A stretch of DNA of 64,000 bases, taken from NCBI RefSeq assembly GCF_003205495.1, contig NZ_QJRX01000005.1, forward strand, positions 248,001 to 312,000. Reading direction: 5' to 3'. Shown here piece after piece: positions 11,722 to 22,600 of the stretch; position 1 is the stretch's first letter; each line of letters begins with the position of its first letter. Position numbers and translations under genes: made by a program. The DNA comes from Aquipseudomonas alcaligenes (GTDB lineage Bacteria > Pseudomonadota > Gammaproteobacteria > Pseudomonadales > Pseudomonadaceae). A model generated the notes under the pieces. That model searched no databases and was not told the origin of the DNA. It saw only the letters and a list, made by a program, of their open reading frames with translations.

Positions 11722-12246
11722 TTAAACGAGATCGGCCGTGGCCCAGTGCGGGCACGGCGCTTCGTCGATCATCACCGCGCAGTGAGACGGCACGCGGGGA
11801 AAGAGGTTCAACAGATCGGCGTTGCGCAGACGCACACAGCCGTGCGACAGCGGCACACCCATGGGCTGATTGTCCGGCGTGCCGTGCAGATAGATGTAGC
11901 GGCGGAAGGTATCAACCTGCCCTAGCCGGTTGAAACCCGGCTCGCAACCGCTGAGCCAGAGGATGCGGGTAAGAATCCAGTCGCGACCGGGGAACTGCGC
12001 ATCCAGCGCCTCCGACCAGACTTCGCCGGTCCAGCGTCGCCCGCGCAGCACGGCGCCCTCGGGCAGGCCCTCGCCGATCTTCGCGCGCACCTGATGGCGA
12101 CCACGCGGCGTGCAGTTTGAGCCACTGCGCTCACCGGCACCGTTCAGTGCGGTGGAAACCGACAGGCGCACGACCAGCTGCCCGTCGGCAAAGCCGTACA
12201 GGCGCTGATCGGCAATGGAGATATGCAGGAAATCGAGCGGGCGCAT
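11722..12246 (-). CDS. L,D-transpeptidase (YkuD) family protein
   Basis: This 174-aa protein is made almost entirely of one YkuD domain, with the catalytic motif LSHGCVRL near residues 133-140 (Cys137) and a supporting His near 121 (IYLHGT). Family members form 3-3 peptide crosslinks or attach lipoproteins to peptidoglycan. No signal peptide or membrane anchor is visible, so either the export route is unusual or the protein acts in the cytoplasm. It sits 10 bp upstream of nagZ on the same strand, which fits a role around cell-wall turnover. Confidence 0.82.
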   Translation of the reverse strand: MRPLDFLHISIADQRLYGFADGQLVVRLSVSTALNGAGERSGSNCTPRGRHQVRAKIGEGLPEGAVLRGRRWTGEVWSEALDAQFPGRDWILTRILWLSGCEPGFNRLGQVDTFRRYIYLHGTPDNQPMGVPLSHGCVRLRNADLLNLFPRVPSHCAVMIDEAPCPHWATADLV

Positions 12247-12286
12247 GGGCCACTAGCTTAGCCCATCGGCCCGCTTGGGCACAGCG

Positions 12287-12994
12287 TCAGACGGCCTTGG
12301 CGGCCGCCTGCGCCTTGTTGCGCGGCTTGAACTGGGCGTTGGCCAGCACTTCGTCGCTCACCCCGCTCTCGGCGCGCATGCCGGCGGCAAGGAAGGGCAC
12401 CATCAGGCGCATGACCTGCTCGATCGAGGTGTCCACGCCGAAGTCGTTCTCCGCCATGCCCCGCAGGGCCTTGATACCGGACATGCTGAAGGCCGCCGCA
12501 CCGAGCATGAAATGCACGCGCCAGAAGATCTCCAGCGGTGGCAGCTTGGGCGCTGCCTCATTGAGCAGCAGCATGTAGCGGCGAAAGACCTTGCCGTACA
12601 CCTCTTCCAGGTACTTGCGCAGGTGCCCCTGGCTCTGGCTGAAGGCCAGGCCCAGCAGGCGCATGAAGATAGACAGGTCATTGCCGCTGCGCGGCTTCAC
12701 CGCCAGGGCCTGCTCCACCAGCATCTCCAGCAGCTCTTCGAGGCTGGCCTTGCCATCCGGCTTGGCCTGGCGACGATCCAGCTCGCGCTCCAGGCTGACG
12801 CAGAAGGGCCCGAGGAAACGCGAGAATACCGCCTGGATCAGCGCCTTCTTGGAGCCGAAGTGATAGTTCACGGCCGCCAGGTTGACGCCGGCCTTGCTGG
12901 TAATCAGACGCAGAGAGGTCTCGGCGAAGCCCTTTTCCGCGAACAGCTGCTCGGCAGCATCCAAAATGCGCTCAACAGTTTCTGATTGAGCCAT
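12287..12994 (-). CDS. psrA: TetR-family fatty-acid-responsive regulator PsrA
   Basis: PsrA (235 aa) has an N-terminal TetR helix-turn-helix (ILDAAEQLFAEKGFAETSLR, about residues 10-29, and VNLAAVNYHFGSKKALIQAVF) followed by an all-helical ligand domain. In P. aeruginosa it represses fadBA and its own gene, is released by long-chain fatty acids, and activates rpoS. ATG at 12992-12994 (MAQSET) is preferred over an ATG 18 bases upstream because it has a GAGG sequence in place and matches homologs. It is divergent from lexA, with two PsrA-type boxes between them. Confidence 0.94.
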   Translation of the reverse strand: MAQSETVERILDAAEQLFAEKGFAETSLRLITSKAGVNLAAVNYHFGSKKALIQAVFSRFLGPFCVSLERELDRRQAKPDGKASLEELLEMLVEQALAVKPRSGNDLSIFMRLLGLAFSQSQGHLRKYLEEVYGKVFRRYMLLLNEAAPKLPPLEIFWRVHFMLGAAAFSMSGIKALRGMAENDFGVDTSIEQVMRLMVPFLAAGMRAESGVSDEVLANAQFKPRNKAQAAAKAV

Positions 12995-13009
12995 GACACC
13001 CTCACCTGA

Positions 13010-13036
13010 CAAACACTTGTTTGAAACATACGTTTC
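13010..13036. promoter_or_regulatory. two abutting PsrA operators
   Basis: CAAAC-N4-GTTTG (13010-13023) is followed by GAAAC-N4-GTTTC (13023-13036), and the two share the G at 13023. Both fit the known PsrA consensus (G/C)AAAC-N2-4-GTTT(G/C). They begin 16 bp upstream of the psrA start codon, consistent with autorepression. Confidence 0.75.
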
Positions 13037-13176
13037 AGGCTACTGCCCTGTCAAGTCTGGCAGGCCCATTCATGGCTGGTCAGTCACGCATTTAACCATA
13101 GGCCAGGCAGGGAAAACCCCAACCCGCTCAGCGAGGCAGGAGTAATGGCGCTTTCGCCACAGAGATGAAAGAAGGG

Positions 13177-13204
13177 TTGCCAGCGAAGAATCACTGTATA
13201 TAAT
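13177..13204 (+). promoter_or_regulatory. sigma-70 promoter of lexA
   Basis: TTGCCA (13177-13182) and a perfect TATAAT (13199-13204) are separated by 16 bp, placing the start of transcription near 13211. The first SOS box overlaps the -10 element. Confidence 0.7.
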
Positions 13205-13228
13205 CACAGCAACTGTATAAACAGACAG
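13194..13228. promoter_or_regulatory. two LexA (SOS) boxes
   Basis: Two CTG-N10-CAG sites occur in tandem at 13194-13209 and 13213-13228, the first covering the lexA -10 element. LexA bound here would block its own promoter and that of the linked sulA. Confidence 0.9.
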
Positions 13229-13237
13229 ACCGCCAGC

Positions 13238-13849
13238 ATGCTCAAACTGACGCCGCGACAATCCGAAATCCTCGCCTTCATCAAGCGCTGCCTGGAGGAC
13301 AACGGCTACCCACCGACTCGCGCCGAGATCGCTCAGGAGCTGGGCTTCAAATCGCCCAACGCCGCCGAGGAGCACCTCAAGGCCCTGGCCCGCAAGGGCG
13401 CCATCGAGATGACCCCGGGCGCCTCGCGCGGCATCCGCATCCCCGGTTTCGAGCCGGCTGCCGCCGAGGAAGAAGGCTTGCCGGTGATCGGCCGGGTCGC
13501 CGCCGGGGCCCCGATTCTCGCCCAGCAGAACGTAGAGGACTCCTGCAAGATCAACCCGGAGTTCTTCCATCCCAAGGCCGACTACCTGCTGCGTGTACGC
13601 GGCATGAGCATGAAGGACATCGGCATCCTCGACGGTGACCTGCTGGCCGTGCATACCACCCGCGAGGCCCGCAACGGCCAGATCGTGGTGGCGCGCATCG
13701 ACGACGAAGTCACCGTCAAGCGCTTCCAGCGCAACGGCAACAAGGTCCTGCTGATCGCCGAAAATCCGGAGTTCGCCCCCATCGAGGTGGACCTGGAAGA
13801 ACAGGACCTGGTGATCGAAGGCCTGAGTGTCGGCGTGATCCGCCGCTAA
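13238..13849 (+). CDS. lexA: SOS repressor LexA
   Basis: LexA (203 aa) represses the DNA-damage regulon and cleaves itself when stimulated by RecA filaments. The N-terminal winged helix includes [13 protein letters not shown] (residues 25-37). The cleavage site Ala89-Gly90 is in GRVAAGAP, and the catalytic dyad is Ser124 (RGMSMKD) and Lys161 (VTVKRF). sulA follows after 17 bp with its own Shine-Dalgarno, forming the lexA-sulA operon known in Pseudomonas. Confidence 0.98.
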   Translation: MLKLTPRQSEILAFIKRCLEDNGYPPTRAEIAQELGFKSPNAAEEHLKALARKGAIEMTPGASRGIRIPGFEPAAAEEEGLPVIGRVAAGAPILAQQNVEDSCKINPEFFHPKADYLLRVRGMSMKDIGILDGDLLAVHTTREARNGQIVVARIDDEVTVKRFQRNGNKVLLIAENPEFAPIEVDLEEQDLVIEGLSVGVIRR

Positions 13850-13866
13850 GCATCAAGGAGAGCTTC

Positions 13867-14337
13867 ATGCAGTTCCCGCAGTCGCTGAATCGTTCGCAAC
13901 TCCCGCTGTTTGAAGCCTTCCTGGGTGCCAGCATGGCACCACTGCTCGAAGATGCACTGGAAACGCCCTGGATCGATGAACCTGAACCCTTCAGCGAGCT
14001 GCGCCTGTCCGGCTCGCCCGGCAACTGCCGCCACCTGCTCGGCCCGGTGTTGCGCGAGCTGAGCCAGAACCAGGACGCCCGCTGGCTGACCCTGGTTGCC
14101 CCGCCCGCTTCCATCACTACCACCTGGCTGCGCAGCATCGGCCTCAACCTTGACCGACTGCTGGTGCTGCAGCCACGCGCCGGCCAGGACGCTCTGGAGC
14201 TGGCTCGCGAGGCTCTGCGCCTGGGGCGCAGCCATACGGTGGTGAGCTGGATCAGCCTGCAAGCCGGGCAGCGCGCAACCCTCACCAGCGCCGCCCGCCT
14301 AGGCAGCGCGCAGAGTCTGAACATCCGCTTGGACTAA
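13867..14337 (+). CDS. sulA: SOS cell division inhibitor SulA
   Basis: This 156-aa RecA/SulA-like protein is expected to block FtsZ polymerisation during the SOS response. It matches the Pseudomonas SulA pattern, with a NCRHLLGPVLRELSQ helix and the core strand RWLTLVAPP, then a LDRLLVLQP segment. AAGGAG lies six bases before the ATG. Co-transcription with lexA is supported by the 17-bp gap. The sequence is well diverged from E. coli SulA, so the name also rests on gene context. Confidence 0.88.
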   Translation: MQFPQSLNRSQLPLFEAFLGASMAPLLEDALETPWIDEPEPFSELRLSGSPGNCRHLLGPVLRELSQNQDARWLTLVAPPASITTTWLRSIGLNLDRLLVLQPRAGQDALELAREALRLGRSHTVVSWISLQAGQRATLTSAARLGSAQSLNIRLD

Positions 14338-14377
14338 CGAGGGAATCGAATCAGCTGCACCAATGGGCAGCTGTGGA

Positions 14378-14611
14378 TCAGTGCAGCACGCGCGGCTGTT
14401 CTTCGTGCTCCATGTCGCCTTCGGCCAGGCGACCGGCCATCTGCACGCCGACGTTGAGCATGGCCTTGGCCACCTCGACGTGATGCCCCTGCAGGAAGGC
14501 CTTGGCATCCGCCGAGAAATCCAGGGTCACCAGCACTTCCTCATCCTCGGCACGGCGCAGGATGATGCGCCCATCGGGCAGTTCGACGATTTCGAGGAAG
14601 GAAGTGGACAT
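14378..14611 (-). CDS. conserved hypothetical protein (77 aa)
   Basis: This is a small acidic protein conserved in pseudomonads between sulA and topA. The sequence opens with MSTSFLEIVELPDGRIILRR, then a predicted short beta hairpin and a helix (SADAKAFLQG), and ends with an acidic tail (MEHEEQPRVLH). No catalytic or metal-binding motif is visible. It is read convergently with sulA. GGAGATCC precedes the ATG. Function unknown. Confidence 0.75.
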   Translation of the reverse strand: MSTSFLEIVELPDGRIILRRAEDEEVLVTLDFSADAKAFLQGHHVEVAKAMLNVGVQMAGRLAEGDMEHEEQPRVLH

Positions 14612-14780
14612 GGTGTGGATCTCCTAGCAGACAGCCAGTGTAACAGCACCCGCCCGCAGGCCCTAGCCCGCAGGCCGACGGGATGCCCACGGAAGTGCTG
14701 GCCACGGGATGCTCTAGCTGCCTGTAATATGCGCGCTAGAGCCTTGCATGATTGCCGCACAACCGCTCAGCGGCAGGACT

Positions 14781-15302
14781 TCAGCACTCGCTGAGTGACT
14801 CACGGTAACGCAGCACCAGTTGTTTGAGCTGCTGGCGCCAGCCTTCCAGCTCCGCATGCCCCAGCCGTGGCGCCTCCTCGGCCTCCAGGCTGACCGTCTG
14901 GATCAGCGGCAGGGTCGGGTCGACCTTGGCCGTCTTCGGTGCCTGCGGCGGCTCGAACAGCGCGGCATAGGCGGCCAATAGCCGCGCCAGCCAGCTCTCC
15001 GGCTGAGCGGCGATCTCCATCAGCTCGGCGAGCTCGGGTGTCGGGGAACGCTGCAGGACCTCCTGATTCAGCAGCAGCTCGACACGTGGCGCGCGAGCCT
15101 CCGCCAGCTTGTAGTAGTCAGCAATCTCGTGACACAGCCCCAGCACGGCCCCATAAAGATGGAACAGCACGGCCTCGCGCTCAGACTGCATCAGCGCCTG
15201 GGCATTCATGGCCTCGCCGGCCTCGGCCTTGCGCAGACTCTCCAACGCCAGGCCGGCGAAGAAGATCTTCTGATTGGTACGGGTATAGGGCTCGTGAGCC
15301 AT
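14781..15302 (-). CDS. DUF6586 family protein
   Basis: This 173-aa cytoplasmic protein is mostly alpha-helical. It begins MAHEPYTRTNQKIFFAG and carries a conserved FHLYGAVLGLCHEIADYY helix near residues 47-64. A proline-rich linker at about 116-130 separates two helical parts. In Pseudomonas it is consistently located downstream of topA, and here the ATG is 71 bp from the topA stop on the same strand with a hairpin between them. Function unknown. The family name is assigned from recalled similarity. Confidence 0.7.
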   Translation of the reverse strand: MAHEPYTRTNQKIFFAGLALESLRKAEAGEAMNAQALMQSEREAVLFHLYGAVLGLCHEIADYYKLAEARAPRVELLLNQEVLQRSPTPELAELMEIAAQPESWLARLLAAYAALFEPPQAPKTAKVDPTLPLIQTVSLEAEEAPRLGHAELEGWRQQLKQLVLRYRESLSEC

Positions 15303-15334
15303 GGCCTACTCCTCGACTGCGAGAGCGGAACATG

Positions 15335-15354
15335 CCGGGTGCATGAGCACCCGG
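15335..15354. other. intergenic hairpin between topA and the DUF6586 gene
   Basis: CCGGGTGC (15335-15342) and GCACCCGG (15347-15354) form a perfect 8-bp stem with loop ATGA. No T-run follows on either strand, so it is more likely an mRNA-stabilising or processing hairpin than a terminator. Confidence 0.5.
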
Positions 15355-15373
15355 TATCAGAGGGCAACAGAGA

Positions 15374-17983
15374 TCAGCGCTTGTCTTCGACCTTCCACTT
15401 GCCGCCATCAAAAAAAGCGCGCCAGCCGGTGGGCTTGCCGTCCACCTCGCTCTGCACATACTGTTCCTTGGTCTTGCGGCTGTAGCGGATCACCGCCGGA
15501 CGGCCATCGGGATCCTTGGCAGGAGCTTCCAGCAGGAAGTGGTACTTGGGATCGATCTCGTCCTTGTGCGGGATCAGTTCCAGCACCAGCGGCGCACGGG
15601 TCTCACGGTTCTTGGGGAAGCCGCTGGCGGCGAGGAACAGGCCGGAAGCCCCGTCACGCAGCACGTAGGTGTCGTCGACCTTCTCGCACTTGAGTTCAGG
15701 CATCGGCACCGCATCCATCTTCGGCGGCGCCGCCTCGCCGTTCTTCAGCAGCTTGCGGGTGTTCTTGCAGCTGGCATTGGTGCAACCGAAGAACTTGCCG
15801 AAACGCCCGGTCTTCAGCTGCATCTCGCTGCCGCACTTGTCGCACTCCAGGCTCGGACCTTCATAGCCCTTGATGCGGTATTGGCCCTGCTCGATCTCGT
15901 AGCCGGCGCAATCCGGGTTGTTACCGCAGATATGCAGCTTGCGGGTCTCGTCCAGCAGATAGGCGTCCATGGCCGTGCTGCAGATCGGGCAGCGGTGCTT
16001 GCCCAGCAGCACGCGGGACTCGGACTCGCCCTCGTCGTCCGCGGCGATCTCGTCGCCCGGGATCAGGTTGAGGGTGGCCTTGCAGCGCTCCTTCGGCGGC
16101 AGCGCATAGCCGGAGCAGCCGAGGAATACACCGGTGGAGGCGGTACGGATCATCATCGGCCGGCCACAGTCGCGACAGGCGATATCGGTCGGAGTCGGCT
16201 GGTTGGCACGCATGCCCTTGTCCGCCGTCTCGGCCACTTCGAGCTTTTTCTTGAAGTCGCCATAGAATTCGTCGAGCAGGTGCTTCCAGTCCCGTTCACC
16301 CTGGGCCACGTCGTCCAGATGCTCCTCCATGGCGGCGGTGAAGCCGTAGTCCATCAGGTTGGCGAAGCTCTCGTCGAGGCGCTCGGTGACGATGTCACCC
16401 ATCTTCTCGGCATAGAAGCGACGGTTATGTACGGTGACGTAGCCGCGCTCCTGGATAGTGGAGATGATCGCCGCATAGGTGGACGGGCGGCCGATGCCGC
16501 GCTTCTCCAGTTCCTTGACCAGGCTGGCTTCGGAGAAGCGCGCCGGCGGCTTGGTGAAGTGCTGGCTGGGGTCGAGCTTGAGCAGCTTGAGCGCTTCGCC
16601 TTCCTTCATCTCCGGCAGTACGTCGTCTTCGCCCGGCTTGCTCTGTTGCGGCAGCACGCGGGTGTAACCGTCGAACTTGAGGATGCGGCCCTTGGCACGC
16701 AGCTCGAAGCCACTCGCCGCCACGCTGACGCTGGTGGACAGGTATTCGGCCGGCGGCATCTGGCAGGCCACGAACTGGCGCCAGATCAGCTCGTACAGGC
16801 GCTCGGCGTCACGCTCCATGCCGGACAACTGGGTCGGGCGCAGGTTGACGTCGGACGGGCGAATCGCTTCGTGCGCCTCCTGGGCGCCCTCCTTGCTGGA
16901 GTACAGGTTCGGCTTGGCCGGCAGGTATTTCTGACCGAACTCGTTGTCGATGAAGCCGCGCACCATCTCGATGGCGTCGTTCGACAGGTTGGTCGAGTCG
17001 GTACGCATATAGGTGATGTAGCCCGCCTCGTAGAGACGCTGGGCCATCATCATGGTCTTCTTCACGCCGAAGCCGAGGCGATTGCTCGCCGCCTGCTGCA
17101 GGGTGGAGGTAATGAAGGGCGCGGACGGCTTGCTCGAGGTCGGCTTGTCCTCGCGCTTGACCACGCTGTAGCTGGAGGCTTTGAGCTTCTCCAGCGCCGC
17201 CATGGCCTGCGCTTCATTCAGCGGCTTGAAGGCCTCGCCGTTCTCGCGGACCACCTCGAAGCGCACCTTGTCGCTCTTGGCGGTGCCCAGGTCGGCGTGC
17301 ACTTCCCAGTATTCTTCCGGAACGAAGGCACGGATTTCCTTTTCACGTGCCACCACCAGCTTCACCGCCACCGACTGCACGCGACCGGCGGAGAGGCCAC
17401 GGGCGATCTTGGCCCACAGCAACGGCGAGACCATGTAGCCCACCACGCGATCCAGAAAGCGGCGCGCCTGCTGGGCATTGACGCGGTTGATGTCCAGCTC
17501 GCCGGGCTGGGAGAAGGCCTCCTGGATGGCCTTCTTGGTGATTTCGTTGAACACCACGCGCTTGTAGCGGCTGTCGTCGCCGCCGATGGCCTCGCGCAGG
17601 TGCCAGGCGATGGCCTCTCCTTCGCGGTCCAAGTCGGTTGCGAGGTAGATGGTGTCGGCATCCTTGGCCAGGCGGCGCAATTCCTCGATCACCTTCTCCT
17701 TGCCGGGCAGGATCTCGTACTTGGCTTTCCAGCCATGCTCGGGATCGACGCCCATGCGCGCGAACAGCTGGCGCTTGGCCTTCTCCTTGGGCGACAGGGC
17801 CGGCGCCTCGGCAGCGGCGGCCTTGCCGCGCTTGGCCGGCTCCTTGCTGGCACTGGCGGAACCGCTGGTGGGCAGGTCACGAATATGGCCGATGCTCGAC
17901 TTCACCACAAACTGGTTGCCCAGGTACTTGTTGATGGTCTTGGCCTTGGCCGGGGATTCCACGATGACCAGCGATTTGCCCAT
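15374..17983 (-). CDS. topA: DNA topoisomerase I
   Basis: TopA (869 aa) relaxes negative supercoils as a type IA enzyme. The TOPRIM domain starts at the N-terminus ([14 protein letters not shown]) and includes [13 protein letters not shown] near residues 117-129. The active-site tyrosine is Tyr325 in [11 protein letters not shown]. Three C-terminal Cys4-type zinc ribbons follow the core, starting with [17 protein letters not shown] and CDKCGSEM, and then a basic C-terminal domain. A lysine-rich insert at about residues 45-70 is somewhat longer than in E. coli. Complete gene. Confidence 0.98.
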   Translation of the reverse strand: MGKSLVIVESPAKAKTINKYLGNQFVVKSSIGHIRDLPTSGSASASKEPAKRGKAAAAEAPALSPKEKAKRQLFARMGVDPEHGWKAKYEILPGKEKVIEELRRLAKDADTIYLATDLDREGEAIAWHLREAIGGDDSRYKRVVFNEITKKAIQEAFSQPGELDINRVNAQQARRFLDRVVGYMVSPLLWAKIARGLSAGRVQSVAVKLVVAREKEIRAFVPEEYWEVHADLGTAKSDKVRFEVVRENGEAFKPLNEAQAMAALEKLKASSYSVVKREDKPTSSKPSAPFITSTLQQAASNRLGFGVKKTMMMAQRLYEAGYITYMRTDSTNLSNDAIEMVRGFIDNEFGQKYLPAKPNLYSSKEGAQEAHEAIRPSDVNLRPTQLSGMERDAERLYELIWRQFVACQMPPAEYLSTSVSVAASGFELRAKGRILKFDGYTRVLPQQSKPGEDDVLPEMKEGEALKLLKLDPSQHFTKPPARFSEASLVKELEKRGIGRPSTYAAIISTIQERGYVTVHNRRFYAEKMGDIVTERLDESFANLMDYGFTAAMEEHLDDVAQGERDWKHLLDEFYGDFKKKLEVAETADKGMRANQPTPTDIACRDCGRPMMIRTASTGVFLGCSGYALPPKERCKATLNLIPGDEIAADDEGESESRVLLGKHRCPICSTAMDAYLLDETRKLHICGNNPDCAGYEIEQGQYRIKGYEGPSLECDKCGSEMQLKTGRFGKFFGCTNASCKNTRKLLKNGEAAPPKMDAVPMPELKCEKVDDTYVLRDGASGLFLAASGFPKNRETRAPLVLELIPHKDEIDPKYHFLLEAPAKDPDGRPAVIRYSRKTKEQYVQSEVDGKPTGWRAFFDGGKWKVEDKR

Positions 17984-18049
17984 GGACTGGAGAATTCCTG
18001 AATACGAAAAAGAAAGAATAAGCGGCGGGAGCCTATAAAGGCACCGCTA

Positions 18050-18077
18050 TATATAGTGGCTGTCGAGTTGCGGTCAA
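18050..18077 (-). promoter_or_regulatory. candidate sigma-70 promoter of topA
   Basis: On the minus strand TTGACC (18077-18072) and TATATA (18055-18050) are 16 bp apart, about 70 bp upstream of the topA ATG. The -35 element overlaps the last codons of the upstream DUF1653 gene. Confidence 0.55.
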
Positions 18078-18328
18078 GCGCGATTCCCGGCAGCCCCCTG
18101 CCCGATCACTGCCGGTTCGGCCTCGATCAGAGCAAAGCGCGGCACCGTCTCGCCGTCCAGTTCGACCGTGCCACAGAACATCTCCAGTGGCCGCACCCAC
18201 AGGCCGAAATCGCCATAGAGCGCCTGATAGACCACCAGCCACTCCTCGCTTTCCGAATGGCGCGCGGTACCGAACACGCGGTACTGCGGGCCCTTGTAGT
18301 GACGGTAGAGACCAGGTTGCAGTTGCAT
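18074..18328 (-). CDS. DUF1653 domain protein
   Basis: This 84-aa protein consists of one DUF1653 domain. It opens with LQPGLYRHYKGPQYRVFGTA, the hallmark of the family, followed by EEWLVVYQALYGDFGLWVRP and VPRFALIE. The predicted fold is a small SH3-like beta-barrel. ATG at 18326-18328 has AGGAGA upstream. An in-frame start further up would run back through the fadA terminator and is rejected. No function is established. Confidence 0.85.
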   Translation of the reverse strand: MQLQPGLYRHYKGPQYRVFGTARHSESEEWLVVYQALYGDFGLWVRPLEMFCGTVELDGETVPRFALIEAEPAVIGQGAAGNRA

Positions 18329-18342
18329 GAGAGTTCTCCTGA

Positions 18343-18372
18343 AAAACAAAAACCGGGGCACAAGGCCCCGGT
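18343..18372 (-). terminator. intrinsic terminator of the fadBA operon
   Basis: Read on the minus strand, ACCGGGGC (18372-18365) pairs with GCCCCGGT (18359-18352) around a 5-nt loop and is followed by TTTTTGTTTTT. It ends the fadBA transcript. Confidence 0.9.
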
Positions 18373-18390
18373 CTTCGCATCGACTAACGC

Positions 18391-19596
<1,206 letters not shown>

Positions 19597-21744
19597 TTAA
19601 CCGAAGAACTTCTGGCCCTTGGCGGCCATTTCACGAAGCTTGGCGGTCGGGTGGTACAGGGCGCCCAGCTCGGCGTACTTGTCGGCCAGGGCGACGAACT
19701 CGGCCACACCGATGGAATCGATGTAACGCAGGGCACCACCGCGGAAGGGAGGGAAGCCGATACCGTAGATCAGGCCCATGTCGGCCTCAGCTGCGGTCTC
19801 GACGATGCCGTCTTCCAGGCAACGAACGGTTTCCAGGCACAGCGGGATCATCATGAAGTTGATGATGTCCTCGTCGGTCAGCTCGCGCTGCTCGACGACG
19901 ATCGACTTCAGCAGCTCGTAGGCGGCCGGGTCGGAGACTTTCTTCGGCTTGCCGCGCTTGTCGGTCTCGTAGGCGTAGAAGCCTTTGCCGTTCTTCTGAC
20001 CCAGGCGGTTGGCTTCGTACATCACGTCGACGGCGGTCTTGCCTTCAACGCCCATGCGGTCCGGGAAGCCTTCGGCCATCACGTCACGGCCGTGGTGGCC
20101 GGTGTCGATGCCGACCACGTCGGACAGGTAGGCCGGGCCCATGGGCCAGCCGAACTTCTCCATGACCTTGTCGATGCGCACGAAGTCGACGCCGAAGCCC
20201 AGCAGCTTGGAGAAGCCACCGAAGTACGGGAACAGCACGCGGTTGACCAGGAAGCCGGGGCAGTCGTTGACCACGATCGGGTTCTTGCCCATCTTCTTGG
20301 CGTAGGCCACGGTGGTGGCAACGGCCACGTCGCTGGACTTCTCGCCACGGATGACCTCAACCAGCGGCATCATGTGCACCGGGTTGAAGAAGTGCATGCC
20401 GACGAAGTTTTCCGGACGCTTCAGAGCCTTGGCCAGCAGGTTGATCGAGATGGTGGAGGTGTTGGAGGCCAGGATGGCATCTTCCTTCACCACGCCTTCC
20501 ACCTCGGCCAGCACGATCTGCTTGACCTTCGGGTTCTCGACCACGGCCTCGACCACGATGTCGACGTTGCCGAAGTCACCGTAGGACATGGTCGGGCGAA
20601 TGGCGTTCAGTGCCTCGGCCATCTTGGCCGGAGCCATGCGGCCCTTCTCGACGCGCTTGCCGAGCAGCTTGGAGGCCTCGTTCAGACCCATCTGGATACC
20701 CTCTTCGCGGATATCCTTCATCAGGATCGGGGTGCCCTTGGAGGCGGACTGGTAGGCGATACCGCCACCCATGATGCCGGCACCGAGTACGGCAGCCAAT
20801 TTCACGTCGCGAGCGATCTCGTCATGCTGCTTGGCCTTCTTCTTCAGTTCCTGGTCATTCAGGAACAGACCGATCAGGCTCTCGGCAACGGAGGTCTTGG
20901 CCAGCTTGACGAAGCCAGCAGCCTCGACTTCCAGTGCCTTGTCGCGACCGAAGTTGGCGGCTTTCTGGATGGTCTTGATGGCTTCGACCGGAGCCGGGTA
21001 GTTCGGGCCGGCCTGGCCAGCGACGAAACCCTTGGCGGTTTCGAAGGCCATCATCTGCTCGATGGCGTTGAGCTTGATCTTTTCCAGCTTGGGCTGACGC
21101 TTGGCCTTGTAGTCCAGCTCGCCGGAGATGGCGCGCTTGACCAGGTCCAGAGCGGCGTCCTTGAGCTTGTCGGCGGCAACCACAGCGTCGACGACACCCA
21201 CTTTCAGGGCGTCGGCAGCCTTGTTTTCCTTACCGGAAGCAATCCACTCGATGGCGTTGTCGGTACCGATCACGCGCGGCAGACGCACGGTGCCGCCGAA
21301 GCCCGGGTAGATGCCCAGCTTGACTTCCGGCAGGCCGATCTTGGCGCTCTCGGCGGCAACGCGGTAGTCGCCGGCCAGGCACATCTCGAAACCGCCGCCC
21401 AGGGCGATGCCGTTGATGGCGATGACGGTCGGAACGGCCAGGTCTTCGAAATCGCTGAAGATCTTGTTGGCTTCGAGGTTGCCGGCAACCAGCTCTTCGT
21501 CGGGCAGCTTGAAGTTGTCGACGAATTCGGTGATGTCGGCGCCGACGATGAACACGTCTTTGCCGCTGGTGACGATTACGCCCTTGATCGAACCGTCGGC
21601 CTTGATGGCATCCACGGACTGACGCAGCTCGGTCAGGGTGAGACGGTTGAACTTGTTAACGGACTCACCCTTGAGGTCGAAATTCAATTCGACGATGCCG
21701 CCCTCAAGAGCCTTAACCGTGATGGCTTTACCTTCGTAAATCAT
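19597..21744 (-). CDS. fadB: fatty oxidation complex alpha subunit FadB
   Basis: FadB (715 aa) carries enoyl-CoA hydratase/isomerase activity in its N-terminal half ([18 protein letters not shown], expected catalytic Glu120, and Glu140 in GLPEVKLG) and 3-hydroxyacyl-CoA dehydrogenase in the second half (NAD-binding [11 protein letters not shown] at 321-331, and [12 protein letters not shown]). It forms the alpha2-beta2 complex with Fad[11 protein letters not shown] at 21744 is chosen, with GGAGA upstream. An in-frame ATG 48 bases further up is not conserved. A PsrA-type box lies about 170 bp upstream. Confidence 0.98.
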   Translation of the reverse strand: MIYEGKAITVKALEGGIVELNFDLKGESVNKFNRLTLTELRQSVDAIKADGSIKGVIVTSGKDVFIVGADITEFVDNFKLPDEELVAGNLEANKIFSDFEDLAVPTVIAINGIALGGGFEMCLAGDYRVAAESAKIGLPEVKLGIYPGFGGTVRLPRVIGTDNAIEWIASGKENKAADALKVGVVDAVVAADKLKDAALDLVKRAISGELDYKAKRQPKLEKIKLNAIEQMMAFETAKGFVAGQAGPNYPAPVEAIKTIQKAANFGRDKALEVEAAGFVKLAKTSVAESLIGLFLNDQELKKKAKQHDEIARDVKLAAVLGAGIMGGGIAYQSASKGTPILMKDIREEGIQMGLNEASKLLGKRVEKGRMAPAKMAEALNAIRPTMSYGDFGNVDIVVEAVVENPKVKQIVLAEVEGVVKEDAILASNTSTISINLLAKALKRPENFVGMHFFNPVHMMPLVEVIRGEKSSDVAVATTVAYAKKMGKNPIVVNDCPGFLVNRVLFPYFGGFSKLLGFGVDFVRIDKVMEKFGWPMGPAYLSDVVGIDTGHHGRDVMAEGFPDRMGVEGKTAVDVMYEANRLGQKNGKGFYAYETDKRGKPKKVSDPAAYELLKSIVVEQRELTDEDIINFMMIPLCLETVRCLEDGIVETAAEADMGLIYGIGFPPFRGGALRYIDSIGVAEFVALADKYAELGALYHPTAKLREMAAKGQKFFG

Positions 21745-22078
21745 CAACTGATCTCCACGGTATGGAAGCTGAACTGTACACATCGGAGCCAACCGGCCGG
21801 GGCCGCTCTAGGCATAGAGCCGTCGAGCATAGTCCCAATCGATCCGACACACCCGCCGACGCGATAATCGGGCTGTAAAGGCGCTGCCTTGAGAGGCGAA
21901 ACGCTCGATTCATACGCCCGTTTGATTTGGGTGGGCGTACATTCAGTGAAAACCCGGCAATTGTCAATTGCCCGTCACGGGCGCCCCAAATGGGCGCAAC
22001 GTCACAGAGTGACCGGATTCACTCGAAAAGCCACGAAAAACCCATGCAAACCCTGCGCTAGAGCCTCTGCACTATCAC
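21745..22078. other. fadBA upstream intergenic region
   Basis: This 334-bp stretch has no convincing gene. It holds a minus-strand TTGACA (21967-21962), a PsrA-type box at 21911-21924 and a 6-bp hairpin (gcgccc, 21981-21986, with gggcgc, 21992-21997). It is the control region of fadBA. Confidence 0.6.
21911..21924. promoter_or_regulatory. PsrA-type operator of fadBA
   Basis: On the minus strand CAAAC-N4-GTATG differs at one base from the CAAAC-N4-GTTTG box found at psrA itself. Its place just downstream of the start expected from TTGACA at 21967-21962 fits repression by PsrA, which is the known control of fadBA in P. aeruginosa. Confidence 0.55.
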
Positions 22079-22525
22079 TCAGGCCAGGGCGGCGAGCAGC
22101 TCGGCAATCCTCTGCAGCTCCGCTTCGCCACCTCGCTCACCCCAGTACAACGCCACCATCTGCGGCCCGGCCTCGACCTTGTAGACATCGGCCGGCAGGG
22201 TCTGCAGATGCGCCAGCAGCACGGCGTCGGCGCAAGGCTCGCGCCACTGGTTGCACCACTGCCCGGGTGCAGTCTGCCAGTAGCTCCAGCTATCGCTGCG
22301 CCCGGCACGCCGCCCCCGGTAATACTGCGCGCAGTTGTCCGGTGCCGAACCGCTCAGCCAGTGCGGCCACTCCTGCTGGCTGAGCTGCATGCCCAGCCCC
22401 AGTCGGCGCGCCGCCAGGCGCTGCGCCATCTGTCCGCTCTGCCGGCGCGAGGGCCGCAACCAGACCAGCGGGCTGAGGGCGACGGCGACCATCAGAAGCA
22501 CTATCCACCAGGTCATTTGGGTCAC
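22079..22525 (-). CDS. hypothetical membrane-anchored protein
   Basis: This 148-aa protein has one N-terminal membrane segment (about residues 5-24, WWIVLLMVAVALSPLVWL) and a soluble domain rich in Trp and containing Cys residues (DNCAQYY, WCNQWREPCAD) that could form disulfides. No family is recognised, but a similar gene occupies the same place near fadBA and the stress protein in P. aeruginosa. The start may be GTG at 22525 or ATG at 22516, and neither has a strong Shine-Dalgarno. Confidence 0.65.
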   Translation of the reverse strand: MTQMTWWIVLLMVAVALSPLVWLRPSRRQSGQMAQRLAARRLGLGMQLSQQEWPHWLSGSAPDNCAQYYRGRRAGRSDSWSYWQTAPGQWCNQWREPCADAVLLAHLQTLPADVYKVEAGPQMVALYWGERGGEAELQRIAELLAALA

Positions 22526-22600
22526 TTTATGGAAAAGCCTGTGTTATGAAGGGAGCAACGCCATACTGCAAGTACGACCATTGGAGTGGAGGAGACTCAG

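Noticed and set aside
15335..15354. Terminator between topA and the DUF6586 gene
   Set aside because: The stem is perfect but there is no T-run on either strand, so it is kept only as a hairpin.
15539..18001. 820-codon plus-strand ORF antisense to topA
   Set aside because: Shadow of topA, which has all its motifs.
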